From NCBI GenBank assembly GCA_038141525.1, contig JAYQIF010000002.1, forward strand, positions 186,001 through 250,000: a stretch of DNA of 64,000 nucleotides, in the 5' to 3' direction. This DNA comes from BACL21 sp038141525 (GTDB taxonomy: Bacteria > Bacteroidota > Bacteroidia > Flavobacteriales > Flavobacteriaceae). Made by a program: the position numbers and the translations under genes. A model generated the notes under the pieces. It was not told where the DNA came from. It saw nothing but the letters and a program-made list of their open reading frames with translations, and made no database searches. Every line of letters starts with the position of its first letter. Position 1 is the stretch's first letter. Positions 27,069 through 36,151 of the stretch are shown here, piece by piece.

Positions 27069-27640
27069 TGCCTAAACGCGGCAAACTCATTGTGTTTTCG
27101 GCCCCTTCGGGCAGCGGTAAAACGACCATTCTTCATGCCCTTATGCACAATACACAACTCAATCTTGCCTTCAGTATTTCGGCAACATCGCGTGCACCGC
27201 GAGGCAATGAAATAGACGGAAAGGATTATTACTTTCTCAGCACCGAAGCATTCAAAAAAACTATTGACCAAGGTGATTTTCTCGAATGGGAGGAGGTTTA
27301 TCCCGGTCAGTATTACGGAACTTTAAAAAAAGAGGTAGAACGTCTGCGCAACCTAGGGAAAAATGTGGTATTTGATATAGACGTCAAAGGAGGCATGTCC
27401 ATCAAAAAAGCCTTTGGCGCTGATGTTTTGGCAATTTTTGTGCAGCCCCCGAGTGTCTCTGTACTGGCTGAGCGGCTCAAAGGACGCGGCACCGAAAATG
27501 ATGAAAAAATCAAACTGCGTCTGGACAAAGCGCAAGAAGAATTAGCCTTTGCCCCCTCATTTGATCACGTCTTGATTAATGATGAATTGAATGTGGCCAT
27601 CAACAAAGCTCAAGATTTAATTTTAAATCATATCCGATAG
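27068..27640 (+). CDS. gmk: Guanylate kinase
   Basis: This cytoplasmic kinase phosphorylates GMP (or dGMP) with ATP. The P-loop is SAPSGSGKTT at residues 11-20. The GMP-binding segment SATSRAPRGNEIDGKDYYF and the lid region follow. Its 190 residues are normal. It is translationally coupled to yicC upstream and lies 7 nt before nadD. Confidence 0.95.
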   Translation: MPKRGKLIVFSAPSGSGKTTILHALMHNTQLNLAFSISATSRAPRGNEIDGKDYYFLSTEAFKKTIDQGDFLEWEEVYPGQYYGTLKKEVERLRNLGKNVVFDIDVKGGMSIKKAFGADVLAIFVQPPSVSVLAERLKGRGTENDEKIKLRLDKAQEELAFAPSFDHVLINDELNVAINKAQDLILNHIR

Positions 27641-27647
27641 ATTCATT

Positions 27648-28250
27648 ATGGCAAAAAATAAAACCATTGGACTTTATTTTGGGACCTTTAACCCGATTCA
27701 TATCGGACATTTAAATATTGCCCATTACTTCGCACACCACAGTGATTTAGACGAAGTTTGGCTGGTAGTAACCCCGCAAAATCCCCTTAAAAACAAAAAA
27801 AGCCTCTTGGCCGACTATCATCGTGCTGCACTTGTTGACATTGCCGTTGAGGATTACCCCAGGCTCAAAACTTGCCGTGTCGAATTTGATATGCCGCAGC
27901 CCAATTATACGGTCAACACATTAGCCGTGCTGCAAGAGCAAAATCCTAATCTTTCTTTCGCGCTCATCATGGGGCAAGACAACTTGGATCACCTGCACAA
28001 GTGGAAAAATTACCAGTGGATCCTGCAGCATATTCCAATTTTAGTTTACCCCAGAGTCACGAGTTCAAATGGCCAAAGCAATGGCGATGATCAAACTCAA
28101 TTCAGTGGTAAAATCACAAAGGTCAAGGCCCCTATTTTTGAACTGTCCTCAACATTTATTCGAAAGAATATTAAAATTGGCGCGGATATTCGGCCCATGC
28201 TTCCTGAAAACGTATGGCGCTACATCGATGAGATGAATTTTTACAAATAG
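27648..28250 (+). CDS. nadD: Nicotinate-nucleotide adenylyltransferase
   Basis: It makes deamido-NAD from nicotinate mononucleotide and ATP. Both nucleotidyltransferase motifs are present: GTFNPIHIGH at residues 12-21 and the C-terminal SSTFIRKNIKIG (the ISxTxxR motif). The 200-residue length is usual. It is the last gene of the yicC-gmk-nadD operon and is followed by a GC-rich hairpin. Confidence 0.94.
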   Translation: MAKNKTIGLYFGTFNPIHIGHLNIAHYFAHHSDLDEVWLVVTPQNPLKNKKSLLADYHRAALVDIAVEDYPRLKTCRVEFDMPQPNYTVNTLAVLQEQNPNLSFALIMGQDNLDHLHKWKNYQWILQHIPILVYPRVTSSNGQSNGDDQTQFSGKITKVKAPIFELSSTFIRKNIKIGADIRPMLPENVWRYIDEMNFYK

Positions 28251-28253
28251 AAA

Positions 28254-28285
28254 AACCGCCGGGCCTTTGACAAAGCCCAGCGGTT
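28254..28285 (+). terminator. Hairpin downstream of nadD, probable terminator
   Basis: AACCGC (28254-28259) pairs with GCGGTT (28280-28285), and inner GGGC and CTTTG pair with CAAAG and GCCC. No T-run follows directly, so termination strength is doubtful. The next 255 nt to gpsA hold no gene I can support. Confidence 0.5.
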
Positions 28286-28540
28286 CTGCTAACTAAATAA
28301 CCAACCAAAAAAATTACTTTTTTTGCGGCTCCCGAAATGTTCGAGAACCAAAACATCTATTTTTATAACGCCGGGTTAATGTTCAAATTGCCAGATAAAT
28401 CATAATCTCTTGTTAAATTTTATTTTTCTCTTTTTGTGCGATGAAAGTCATCAAAATTATCATCCTGGTCGTTTGCGCAGTGCGGTCTAAAAGTTCGTGC
28501 CGATATAATTTGGCCCAACAGAATTCATTAAATTAGTCCC

Positions 28541-29560
28541 ATGAAGCAACCGACACAAGCAGTTACATTTGACTATGGCGTCATTGGCGGCGGAAGCTGG
28601 GCCACGGCCATTGTAAAAATGCTTTGCGAAACCCAAGCTCAAGTGGGGTGGTATATGCGCAATACCAAAGCCATAGAACACATCCGCCAAGAAGAACACA
28701 ACCCCAATTATCTAAGTTCGGTTTCTTTTGATGTTAATCAGCTCGTTTTGAGCGATGACATTAATGATGTCGTGAGCCAGGCCAAAGTGGTCATTTTGGC
28801 CATACCCTCGGCATTTCTCAGCAGTGAATTGGCCAAGCTTAAAACACCTCTATCTGGTAAATTGGTTTTTTCGGCCATCAAAGGGATCGTTCCGGAAAGC
28901 AGCTTGATTGTTGGGGCCCACCTCAATGAACATTTCGGCCTGCCTATGGACTCTATCGGGGTGATTACCGGGCCTTGTCATGCCGAAGAAGTAGCTTTAG
29001 AGCGACTTTCCTATCTGACCATCGCTTGCGCCCAAAAATCCAACGCCAATATGGTGGCTCAAGCCCTAAGCAGCAGTTATATCAAATGTTCGGTCAGTGA
29101 TGACATTATGGGTACAGAGTATGCGGCCATGCTAAAAAACATCTATGCCCTAGCTGCAGGAATTGCTCATGGTTTGGGTTATGGAGACAACTTCCAAAGC
29201 GTACTGATGAGTAACGCCATCCGTGAGATGAAGCGCTATGTCAAAAAGGTGCACCGCATGAAACGCAACATCAACGGGTCGGCTTATCTTGGAGACTTAC
29301 TCGTTACGGGGTATTCTGTTTTCAGCCGCAATAGAATGTTTGGCACCATGATTGGCAAAGGCTATACCGTAAAAAGTGCCATGATGGAAATGAAGATGGT
29401 CGCCGAAGGGTATTACGCCACCAAAAGCGCTTATGTGTTGAATGTGGAGAAAGGAAAAAAACAAGCCAAAACACCGATCATTAACGCAGTTTATCAAGTG
29501 CTTTATGAGGGAAAATCCCCTAAAAAGGTGTTTGCCGCTTTGACCGAAAAACTAGACTGA
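28541..29560 (+). CDS. gpsA: Glycerol-3-phosphate dehydrogenase [NAD(P)+]
   Basis: It reduces dihydroxyacetone phosphate to sn-glycerol-3-phosphate for phospholipid synthesis. The dinucleotide loop is YGVIGGGSWATA near residue 12. The VITGPCHAEEV and AAMLKNIYALAAGIAHGLG blocks carry the family's catalytic lysine region, followed by the substrate-binding NAIREMKRY segment. At 339 residues it is of normal length. It converges with pheS with a single base between the stop codons. Confidence 0.91.
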   Translation: MKQPTQAVTFDYGVIGGGSWATAIVKMLCETQAQVGWYMRNTKAIEHIRQEEHNPNYLSSVSFDVNQLVLSDDINDVVSQAKVVILAIPSAFLSSELAKLKTPLSGKLVFSAIKGIVPESSLIVGAHLNEHFGLPMDSIGVITGPCHAEEVALERLSYLTIACAQKSNANMVAQALSSSYIKCSVSDDIMGTEYAAMLKNIYALAAGIAHGLGYGDNFQSVLMSNAIREMKRYVKKVHRMKRNINGSAYLGDLLVTGYSVFSRNRMFGTMIGKGYTVKSAMMEMKMVAEGYYATKSAYVLNVEKGKKQAKTPIINAVYQVLYEGKSPKKVFAALTEKLD

Positions 29561-29561
29561 T

Positions 29562-30581
29562 TTAGTAAGTACTTTTAAACTGCTGCAAAAAGCGCATGTC
29601 ATTTTCGCTGAGTAATCGGATGTCTGGGATTTGATGCAACAACAAAGCGATGCGATCGATCCCCATACCAAAGGCAAAGCCAGAGTAGACTTCGGGATCT
29701 ATACCGCAATTTTTCAACACATTAGGGTCCACCATACCACAACCCATGATTTCTAACCAACCTGTTCCCTTAGTCATTTTATAATCTGTTTCTGTCTCTA
29801 AGCCCCAATAAACATCGACCTCAGCACTAGGTTCTGTAAATGGGAAATAAGACGGTCTTAGGCGTATTTTGGAGGTCCCAAAGAGCTCGGTAGTAAAATG
29901 CGCCAAGGTCTGCTTTAGGTCTGCAAAGCTCACGTCTTTGTCGACATAGAGCCCTTCAATCTGATGGAAAAAGCAGTGTGAACGGGCAGAAATGGCCTCA
30001 TTGCGGTAAACACGTCCGGGTGAGATCGTACGGATTGGCGGTTGATGCTCTTCCATATAGCGTACTTGTACCGAAGAAGTGTGCGTACGCAGTAAAATGT
30101 CAGGATTGGTTTGCACAAAAAAAGTATCCTGCATGTCACGTGCCGGATGATACTCCGGCAAATTTAATGCAGTAAAGTTGTGCCAATCATCTTCAACCTC
30201 TGGTCCTTCAGACACATTGAACCCGATGCGCGAGAATATATCAATGATTCGGTTTTTTACCAAAGAAATCGGGTGTCTGGCCCCAAGGCTTTGCGGCATG
30301 CCTGGCCGAGTTAAGTCCCCATATACACCCTGTGGATTTTCGTTTTGCGCCATAGCCGCTTTACAATCCTTAACGCGCTGTTCAGCAGCATTTTTCGGGG
30401 CGTTCACGGCCTGTCCAAATGCTTTTTTCTGTTCTGGTGCAACAGACTTAAAGGCGGCAAAAAATTCATTCAACAAGCCTTTCTTGCCCAAATAAGCAAT
30501 ACGGAAGGCTTCGATTTCTTCTTGAGTTTGCCCCTGAAATTCGGCGACCTTGGCAATGTGTTCGTTTATTTTATCGATCAT
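29562..30581 (-). CDS. pheS: Phenylalanine--tRNA ligase alpha subunit
   Basis: This is a class II synthetase alpha subunit of 339 residues. It has an N-terminal coiled-coil, motif 2 (GRVYRNEAISARSHCFFHQIEG) split here as GRVYRNEAIS and SHCFFHQIEG, and motif 3 GFAFGMGIDRIALLLHQ. It pairs with PheT, which is not in the window. The glycine-rich GTGWLEIMGCGMV strand for phenylalanine binding is present. Confidence 0.95.
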   Translation of the reverse strand: MIDKINEHIAKVAEFQGQTQEEIEAFRIAYLGKKGLLNEFFAAFKSVAPEQKKAFGQAVNAPKNAAEQRVKDCKAAMAQNENPQGVYGDLTRPGMPQSLGARHPISLVKNRIIDIFSRIGFNVSEGPEVEDDWHNFTALNLPEYHPARDMQDTFFVQTNPDILLRTHTSSVQVRYMEEHQPPIRTISPGRVYRNEAISARSHCFFHQIEGLYVDKDVSFADLKQTLAHFTTELFGTSKIRLRPSYFPFTEPSAEVDVYWGLETETDYKMTKGTGWLEIMGCGMVDPNVLKNCGIDPEVYSGFAFGMGIDRIALLLHQIPDIRLLSENDMRFLQQFKSTY

Positions 30582-30626
30582 CGATAAGTGTGTTTGAAGG
30601 CGTAAAAATAGGGATTTTATCCAGAA

Positions 30627-30983
30627 CTAATCGATCAGCTTTTGGGCTAAAAAATACTGTACTATGGCTTCTTTCATGAGCACAGCCTGTTCTCCCGCTT
30701 TTAAGGCTGGTAGTGGCTCGATGTTCTTGTAATGTGGCCAGCCCTGTTCATCTACAAAATCAAAACGGTAATACCCATAGGGTTCGAGCAACTTACAAAT
30801 GGCAATATGCATGAGATTAATCTTTTCGTCTTTTTTAAAACGACGGTGGAGTTGCCCTAATTCTTGAACCCCCACCAAATAAATGATGGCGTCCAAATCC
30901 AGCGGATCTCCATCAGAAAATTGGGCGCTCAATCGCTCCACTAATTCACCCCATCGTTGCTTGAGTAATACATCTCGTGACAT
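30627..30983 (-). CDS. Conserved hypothetical protein
   Basis: I take the ATG at 30983 (MSRDVLLKQRWGELV), giving 118 residues; an in-frame ATG at 31019 would add 12 poorly conserved-looking residues. The protein is soluble, mainly helical, with the recognisable patch DLDAIIYLVGVQELGQLHR. I recall such a protein beside pheS and cvpA in Flavobacteriia, but know no function. Confidence 0.65.
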   Translation of the reverse strand: MSRDVLLKQRWGELVERLSAQFSDGDPLDLDAIIYLVGVQELGQLHRRFKKDEKINLMHIAICKLLEPYGYYRFDFVDEQGWPHYKNIEPLPALKAGEQAVLMKEAIVQYFLAQKLID

Positions 30984-31050
30984 GCTACAAAAATAAGCCC
31001 AATAATATTCATTTACCAAGAAATCCTATCTTTACAATACATCCAAAGCC

Positions 31051-31599
31051 ATGCATTTATTCGACCTATTAGTATTAATCCTATTGGCCCTAGGATTTTT
31101 TTGGGGACTCCGAAAAGGACTCATCCAGACTTTAGCCTCTATTTTGGCTTTAATTCTTGGGATCTACATTGCCTTAAAATTTACAGGAGACCTAGCCCAA
31201 TGGTTTACCGAGTGGTTTGATTGGACTAAAAAAAATGCAGACTGGGTGTCCTTTATTCTGTTGTTTGTCCTGACGGTGATGTCTGTAGTCACTTTGGGCA
31301 AATGGGTCACAAAAATCGCCGGTCTGGTAGCGCTTGGTTGGATCAATCGCCTTTTAGGGGCCATCCTCTATGCCGCACAGACTGCTCTAATTATGAGTTA
31401 TGTGCTGTGGTTTTTTACGCAGATACAACTCGATGACTATCTCTTGCCTGAAAACACTAAAACCGAGGCCAAATCTTATGCGCTAATTGCTGGTTTTGCC
31501 CCAACAATCACCCCTATGATTCAAGATTTTTGGACCAGAACGTGGGGGGCAGACCAAGAACAAAACCAGGAACAAAGCCGAGAACCTCAGGAACCGTAA
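31051..31599 (+). CDS. cvpA: CvpA-family inner-membrane protein
   Basis: Four hydrophobic segments and the N-terminal pattern LVLILLALGFFWGLRKGLIQ define the CvpA (colicin V production) family. The conserved LGWINRLLGAILYAAQ segment precedes the last membrane helix. The C-terminus is a short E/Q-rich tail (EQNQEQSREPQEP). CvpA proteins affect envelope stress resistance; the mechanism is unknown. TATCTTTA 17 nt upstream may be its -7 box. Confidence 0.86.
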   Translation: MHLFDLLVLILLALGFFWGLRKGLIQTLASILALILGIYIALKFTGDLAQWFTEWFDWTKKNADWVSFILLFVLTVMSVVTLGKWVTKIAGLVALGWINRLLGAILYAAQTALIMSYVLWFFTQIQLDDYLLPENTKTEAKSYALIAGFAPTITPMIQDFWTRTWGADQEQNQEQSREPQEP

Positions 31600-31652
31600 T
31601 CCATGATTATTTTGGACGACAAAGAATCAAAGCTGAACATCATCTAGAACGG

Positions 31653-32420
31653 CTATAATGCTTTGAGATCTTGAGCAAGAACCCAGCCACGACGGCCGTC
31701 CGAAAGCTCTACCTCTTGCCACTGATCTTGTTTCTGTAACAATCTGAGTTTTGTGCCAGCATGCAATTCAAATAATGCCTCTTCACTCAATCTTGGCCCC
31801 GAGCGCACACTCATTTCTTGCTGAAAAACTATGGCCCAACGATAATTTTGACCGTAGGATTGCGTTTTGTTCCCCAAACCTATAGCGGCTATAAAAAGCA
31901 CGAGGCTCAAAACAGCCAACACAAAGCTAAGTCTTTTGGCTACAGGAGACTCAACCCAGCCAAATCTCAAGACAGAAAATACAAAAAGTGCGATAAAAAC
32001 AATCCCTAGCCAGGCCCATGACTGGACCGAGAGTAACTGTCCTGCTGCCTCATCCCATTTTTGAAACAAGGTCTTGGGTTGTTCCCGAACGACATCAATC
32101 AATGCGTTTTGTACATAAGCGCGATTGGCCTTAATTTCGAGATCATCTGGAGCGAGTTCCAACGCCTTTTCATAATAATAAATACTCGATGCAACATCAT
32201 TGAGATAATAATAAGCATTAGCCATATTGTAGTATATGGCCCCACTGTGTACCCCCGATTCTAGCACTGCTTCCCAGCGCATGATTGCCTCTTTATACTG
32301 CTGGTTTTTGTAGAGCTGATTTCCTTGATCAAACCAATTATCAGCCTGTCCTTGACTCATCCCCTTCTGTGGGATAAAAAGTGAAAAGAAAACCAATATG
32401 TATATTATTCTCCACATCAT
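31653..32420 (-). CDS. batE: BatE: TPR and SH3-like aerotolerance protein
   Basis: This 255-residue exported or membrane-bound protein has a signal peptide, tetratricopeptide repeats at about 25-110 (ADNWFDQGNQLYKNQQYKEA), two membrane helices at about 133-185 and a C-terminal bacterial SH3 domain (VRSGPRLSEEALFELHAGT). It is the last gene of the moxR/bat operon on the minus strand, 36 nt after batD. Bat proteins are linked to oxygen and stress tolerance in Bacteroides, though their biochemistry is open. Confidence 0.88.
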   Translation of the reverse strand: MMWRIIYILVFFSLFIPQKGMSQGQADNWFDQGNQLYKNQQYKEAIMRWEAVLESGVHSGAIYYNMANAYYYLNDVASSIYYYEKALELAPDDLEIKANRAYVQNALIDVVREQPKTLFQKWDEAAGQLLSVQSWAWLGIVFIALFVFSVLRFGWVESPVAKRLSFVLAVLSLVLFIAAIGLGNKTQSYGQNYRWAIVFQQEMSVRSGPRLSEEALFELHAGTKLRLLQKQDQWQEVELSDGRRGWVLAQDLKAL

Positions 32421-32456
32421 CTTTTGGTGCTATTGATCATTTTTCGTTGCCATTAA

Positions 32457-34232
32457 TCACTTTTTTGTACTGTTGACCATCGATATTACTTCTTGGGCTT
32501 CACTGTAATCATTTTGCACATCTACAGCAGTGCTTGGTGCATATCGCGCCCGTTCGCAGCGCTCAATTAGACCAATTAATCGATCTATGGCCTCTGGCTC
32601 AACCTGACGCTGAGTCATTAGTGCCCGAATATTTTCTTTAGAAAGCCCAGAGGTTTCCAGCTTTAATTCGGCCTTCAAAAACAGATGCAACGAACGTTCC
32701 AATGACGCATAAAACGCCGAAGGATTATTTTGCTCGGCTTTGGCTTCACTAAGATATTTTGCAATCAAACGCTTGTGCTGACGCATTGTTCGTGCTGCAG
32801 TATCTCCTAAATAACGCTGCCGAATGAGTCTAATGGTAAACCATAATGGAATGAGCATCACAAGCCCAAAAACCCATCGCCAATACGCCCAGGTACCGAA
32901 CCATGGTTTTGGATTTCTTGAGACCCAATCTGACTCGAGTTTAATGTATCTAAAACGATCTGTATCGACAGTAACGGCCCCTGTAACTTGCTTTTCTGTA
33001 TTCTGTGCCAAAGATTCTTGTTTCGGACCGTTGATCACATTAACCACATGTTCCTGAGATTTTTTGGTAACATAGCGCTCAAGGTCTGGATCAAAATAAG
33101 AAAGGGTGAGGTCTGCTATTGGGTAATTCCCTTGATTTTGAGGCACAAGGGTATATACCTCCGAAACCGAGCCGCGCATCCCATCAGAACGGGTACTGAT
33201 TTTATCACTACGAGCCGGCTCATAAACCTCAAATGCGTTCGGGAATTGCGGTTTTGGCATCTCAAATAACTTAAGATTTCCTTGGCCACGTACAGTAACA
33301 CTGTATTCCAAAGACTCTTGAGCGTCGAGTTCGGTTCGGGAAATAGATGTGTCAAAATTAAAATTACCCACCGCACCAGTGAAGTCCTCGGGACGATTTT
33401 CAATGGGCAATGGCTTTACATTTATGGTTCTCCGCCCCGCAGATATAGTCTTATTCACTCGCGTGGTCATAAATCGTCCAAAAAAGTCCCTTCGATTTGA
33501 ACGCACATCAATAGGCACGTCCAAAGTGAGTGGCTCGATACTCAGTTCTCCCGTCTTTTGAGGATACAAGACGGTTGTGCGCAAAACTACATAGCGATAA
33601 TCTTCCCCGCGATATTGGCCTTCATAAATTTGCAGTTGACCTTTTTGATCCAGAGTTTGGCTCCAAAAGTCGGCGTACTTAGGTGAGTCAATTTCGCGCC
33701 AGTTGCTGGTAATACTGACCTGATTGGAAACATACAGTTTATACACCACCGTAATGGCCTCGTTTAAATAAGGGTTGGTGTTGGACACCTCTGCCACCAA
33801 ATGCACGTTTTCACTGGCCAAATAATCAGCATTATTTCCATCCTTAGGAATTTCAACGGCCTCGGTAACGATGACCTCCACGGGAACAGACTTATAACGC
33901 TCTCCATCGATTTCTATGGCGGCTTGTCCTATTGTAATGGGGCCTTTGCGTAATGGAGCCAAGAAAAAACTATAGGTTTTTGAATAAGATCGCTTTCCGT
34001 TAATCCATGAATTACTGATGGATTGATTGGGTCCCCCTAAGACTCTAAAGCCCTCAAAACTTGGCGGCTCAAAATTATCGCCGTCTTCATTCATCTCAAA
34101 ATCGATACGAAGGCGCTCATTAAGTCCCAGTTTTTTTTTACTGACCTTGGCCACAAATTCGACCTGAGCACCGATCCCCAGAGGCGCGAAAAAAACAAAA
34201 ACAAGTATGGTCCATTTCAACAACCCCTTCAT
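32457..34232 (-). CDS. batD: BatD: oxygen-tolerance membrane protein
   Basis: This 591-residue protein has a signal peptide (WTILVFVFFAPLGIGAQ) and several Ig-like BatD domains. Examples are VEFVAKVSKKKLGLNERLRI at the start and the YSVTVRGQGNLKLFEMPKP repeat. One membrane helix lies near residue 450 (WRWVFGLVMLIPLWF), with a cytoplasmic helical tail. It lies 1 nt after batC. The family is thought to form a periplasmic complex with the von Willebrand proteins BatA and BatB. Confidence 0.9.
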   Translation of the reverse strand: MKGLLKWTILVFVFFAPLGIGAQVEFVAKVSKKKLGLNERLRIDFEMNEDGDNFEPPSFEGFRVLGGPNQSISNSWINGKRSYSKTYSFFLAPLRKGPITIGQAAIEIDGERYKSVPVEVIVTEAVEIPKDGNNADYLASENVHLVAEVSNTNPYLNEAITVVYKLYVSNQVSITSNWREIDSPKYADFWSQTLDQKGQLQIYEGQYRGEDYRYVVLRTTVLYPQKTGELSIEPLTLDVPIDVRSNRRDFFGRFMTTRVNKTISAGRRTINVKPLPIENRPEDFTGAVGNFNFDTSISRTELDAQESLEYSVTVRGQGNLKLFEMPKPQFPNAFEVYEPARSDKISTRSDGMRGSVSEVYTLVPQNQGNYPIADLTLSYFDPDLERYVTKKSQEHVVNVINGPKQESLAQNTEKQVTGAVTVDTDRFRYIKLESDWVSRNPKPWFGTWAYWRWVFGLVMLIPLWFTIRLIRQRYLGDTAARTMRQHKRLIAKYLSEAKAEQNNPSAFYASLERSLHLFLKAELKLETSGLSKENIRALMTQRQVEPEAIDRLIGLIERCERARYAPSTAVDVQNDYSEAQEVISMVNSTKK

Positions 34233-34233
34233 A

Positions 34234-35097
34234 TCACCAATCCTTTGAACGTTTTACTTTAGCCCCTTTGGCCTTTTTCAAATTCATTTTGTCTTGCACC
34301 TTTTGCTCTTCATTATTCATGGCCTCTAGTAGGTTTTTAATCTGCTGTGGAGACAATTGTCCGGGCTTAGGTTGTTGTGGATTCTGTTTTTGATTTTGAT
34401 CATTGGGCTTTTGATTATTTCCCTGATCATCGCCTTGCTGATCTTTAGGATCTTTCTGATCATCCCCTTGATCTTGCTGGTCTTGATTGTCTTGATTGTC
34501 TTGGTTTTGATCGTTTTGATTAGGATCATTTTGATTCTCCCCATCTTGATCTTGTTGGTCTTGCTGGTTTTGATCCTCTTTTTCTTCTTGATCTTTTTTG
34601 TCGTCCTTGTTTTCGTCTGGCGGCGGTGGATTTTTATCCAAAAGATCCTGAGCAACAGCAAGATTATAACGACTCTCATCGTCTTGAGGATTGCTGCGCA
34701 AAGCCTCTTTGTAAGCCTCTACGGCTTCTTGATACATCTTCTCTTTCATGTAGGCATTGCCTAAATTATGAAATGCACGGTGTTTATGGTCGTAGGAGGA
34801 AGCGTCTTTGGCCGCCTGCTTAAATCTAAACAGGGCTTCCTTGTTCTGACCTCTTAGGTGATACTCATTGCCCAAATTAAAGGCACCATTCTCTCGCTCT
34901 CCAAGAGCTAGAGCCTTACGATAATCCGCCTCTGCGTTAGCAAATGAACCATCGGCCAGATGGGTCGCACCACTAGAAAGCGCAGCTTGTGCCTCTTGCA
35001 TCGTTGGCGTCTGCACAGCGGGGTTTTCTTGGGCACTGAGCTGGGAAGCCTGAAGCACTGTCTGTGTCAGCACCACTAACAAAATGATCTTTTTCAT
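34234..35097 (-). CDS. batC: BatC: TPR protein with D/N/Q-rich low-complexity region
   Basis: I start at MKKIILLVVLTQTVLQ (35097), 7 nt after the batB stop, giving a good signal peptide and 287 residues. An ATG at 35127 is in frame but overlaps batB. TPR units cover about residues 40-150 (GAFNLGNEYHLRGQNKEAL, FHNLGNAYMKEKMYQEAV). Residues 161-244 are almost entirely D, N, Q and K. A basic tail follows (MNLKKAKGAKVKRSKDW). The low-complexity segment is typical of BatC but of unknown role. Confidence 0.88.
   Translation of the reverse strand: MKKIILLVVLTQTVLQASQLSAQENPAVQTPTMQEAQAALSSGATHLADGSFANAEADYRKALALGERENGAFNLGNEYHLRGQNKEALFRFKQAAKDASSYDHKHRAFHNLGNAYMKEKMYQEAVEAYKEALRSNPQDDESRYNLAVAQDLLDKNPPPPDENKDDKKDQEEKEDQNQQDQQDQDGENQNDPNQNDQNQDNQDNQDQQDQGDDQKDPKDQQGDDQGNNQKPNDQNQKQNPQQPKPGQLSPQQIKNLLEAMNNEEQKVQDKMNLKKAKGAKVKRSKDW
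34365..34615 (-). repeat. Low-complexity D/N/Q codon repeat inside batC
   Basis: About 250 bases built from imperfect repeats of GAT-CAA-AAT type codons, encoding short DQQDQ, NQNDQ and DNQD units. It is in frame throughout and probably varies in length between strains by slippage. Confidence 0.7.
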
Positions 35098-35104
35098 ATC
35101 AATT

Positions 35105-36151
35105 CTAATCCTCATCACTTTGCTCATTAAACAAATTTAATTTTTTTAACCAATTGGTCTTGCGCTCCAACATGAATGAATCGGCCAACAGTAATCCCAA
35201 AGCCAGAATTAAAAATAACTGGAATTGGTCTTTAAAGTCTGTAAACTGCTTGGCTTCAAACTCGGTCTTGTCCATGGCGTTGAGAATATCCTGCACCTGA
35301 GCCACGACCTCTTTGGTTTGGGTCCCATCAATGTACTTGCCCTCTCCCCATTCAGCGATGTTCTGTAAGTTCTGGGCGTTGAGCTTAGTGATGACTTGAT
35401 TATTTTGTTCATCTCTTTTGTAGTATTGCAAAATACCATTGCGCTTGATTGGAATTGGGGCGCCCGCCGAACTACCCACCCCAATGGTGTATACTTGGAT
35501 CCCTGCCTCCACGGCTTCAAGCACAACCTCTTGATCGTTTCCTTGATGATCTTCCCCGTCACTCACAATGAACAAAACTCGGTTGGTCTGCTCTTGATCG
35601 TTATAATAAGTCTTTGATAGATTGATGGCCTCATTGATCGCCGTCCCCTGAGAGGAAACCATATCGGTATTCATGTTGCTCAAAAATAATTTAGCCGAGG
35701 CAAAGTCGGTTGTAATGGGCACTTGTGGAAAAGCACTGCCGGCATATCCAATAACTCCTACTCGGTCTCCGACAAGATTATTGATGATCTGCGTGACCAG
35801 CTGCTTGGATTTTTCCAGTCGATTTGGCGCTACATCTTCGGCCAGCATACTTTTGGACACATCTACGGCAAATACGACGTCCACCCCTTGACGGGTGACT
35901 GTTTCTATTTTCGTTCCGAGCTTTGGATTGACAAGGGCGATCATTAATGACGCAATACATAACGCCCAAAGACTGAATTTCATCCAGGATTTAATAATGG
36001 ACTGATTTGGTCCGAGTCGTTCGATGGCTCTGGGGGAGAAAAACTTACGTCGCACAGACTTTTGCCAAAGGATCCGCCACACAAAAAGGGCTAGCGCCAC
36101 GATGATTATCGCAAGTCCATAAAAGTATTTTGGTTCCTCGAGCTGATACAT
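35105..36151 (-). CDS. batB: BatB: von Willebrand factor A membrane protein
   Basis: This 348-residue protein has two N-terminal membrane helices, a VWA domain with the metal-ion site D97-x-S99-x-S101 (FAVDVSKSM), the VIGYAGSAFPQVPIT strand, and a third helix near the C-terminus (LFLILALGLLLADSFM). The ATG at 36151 overlaps the batA stop as TGATG; a TTG one codon earlier is in frame. It sits in the inner membrane with the VWA domain on the periplasmic side. Confidence 0.91.
   Translation of the reverse strand: MYQLEEPKYFYGLAIIIVALALFVWRILWQKSVRRKFFSPRAIERLGPNQSIIKSWMKFSLWALCIASLMIALVNPKLGTKIETVTRQGVDVVFAVDVSKSMLAEDVAPNRLEKSKQLVTQIINNLVGDRVGVIGYAGSAFPQVPITTDFASAKLFLSNMNTDMVSSQGTAINEAINLSKTYYNDQEQTNRVLFIVSDGEDHQGNDQEVVLEAVEAGIQVYTIGVGSSAGAPIPIKRNGILQYYKRDEQNNQVITKLNAQNLQNIAEWGEGKYIDGTQTKEVVAQVQDILNAMDKTEFEAKQFTDFKDQFQLFLILALGLLLADSFMLERKTNWLKKLNLFNEQSDED

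Noticed and set aside
28441..28536. 31-codon frame starting MKVIKIIILVVCAV before gpsA
   Set aside because: It has a hydrophobic start but no conserved features and lies in an AT-rich leader region, so chance is more likely.
34365..34615. CRISPR-like short repeat array
   Set aside because: The repeat units are irregular, there are no unique spacers of constant length, and the sequence is in frame inside batC.
34357..34764. Long hydrophobic plus-strand frame opposite batC
   Set aside because: It is the complement of the D/N/Q codon repeat, which reads as Leu/Ile/Val on the other strand. batC itself has a signal peptide, TPR units and operon context.
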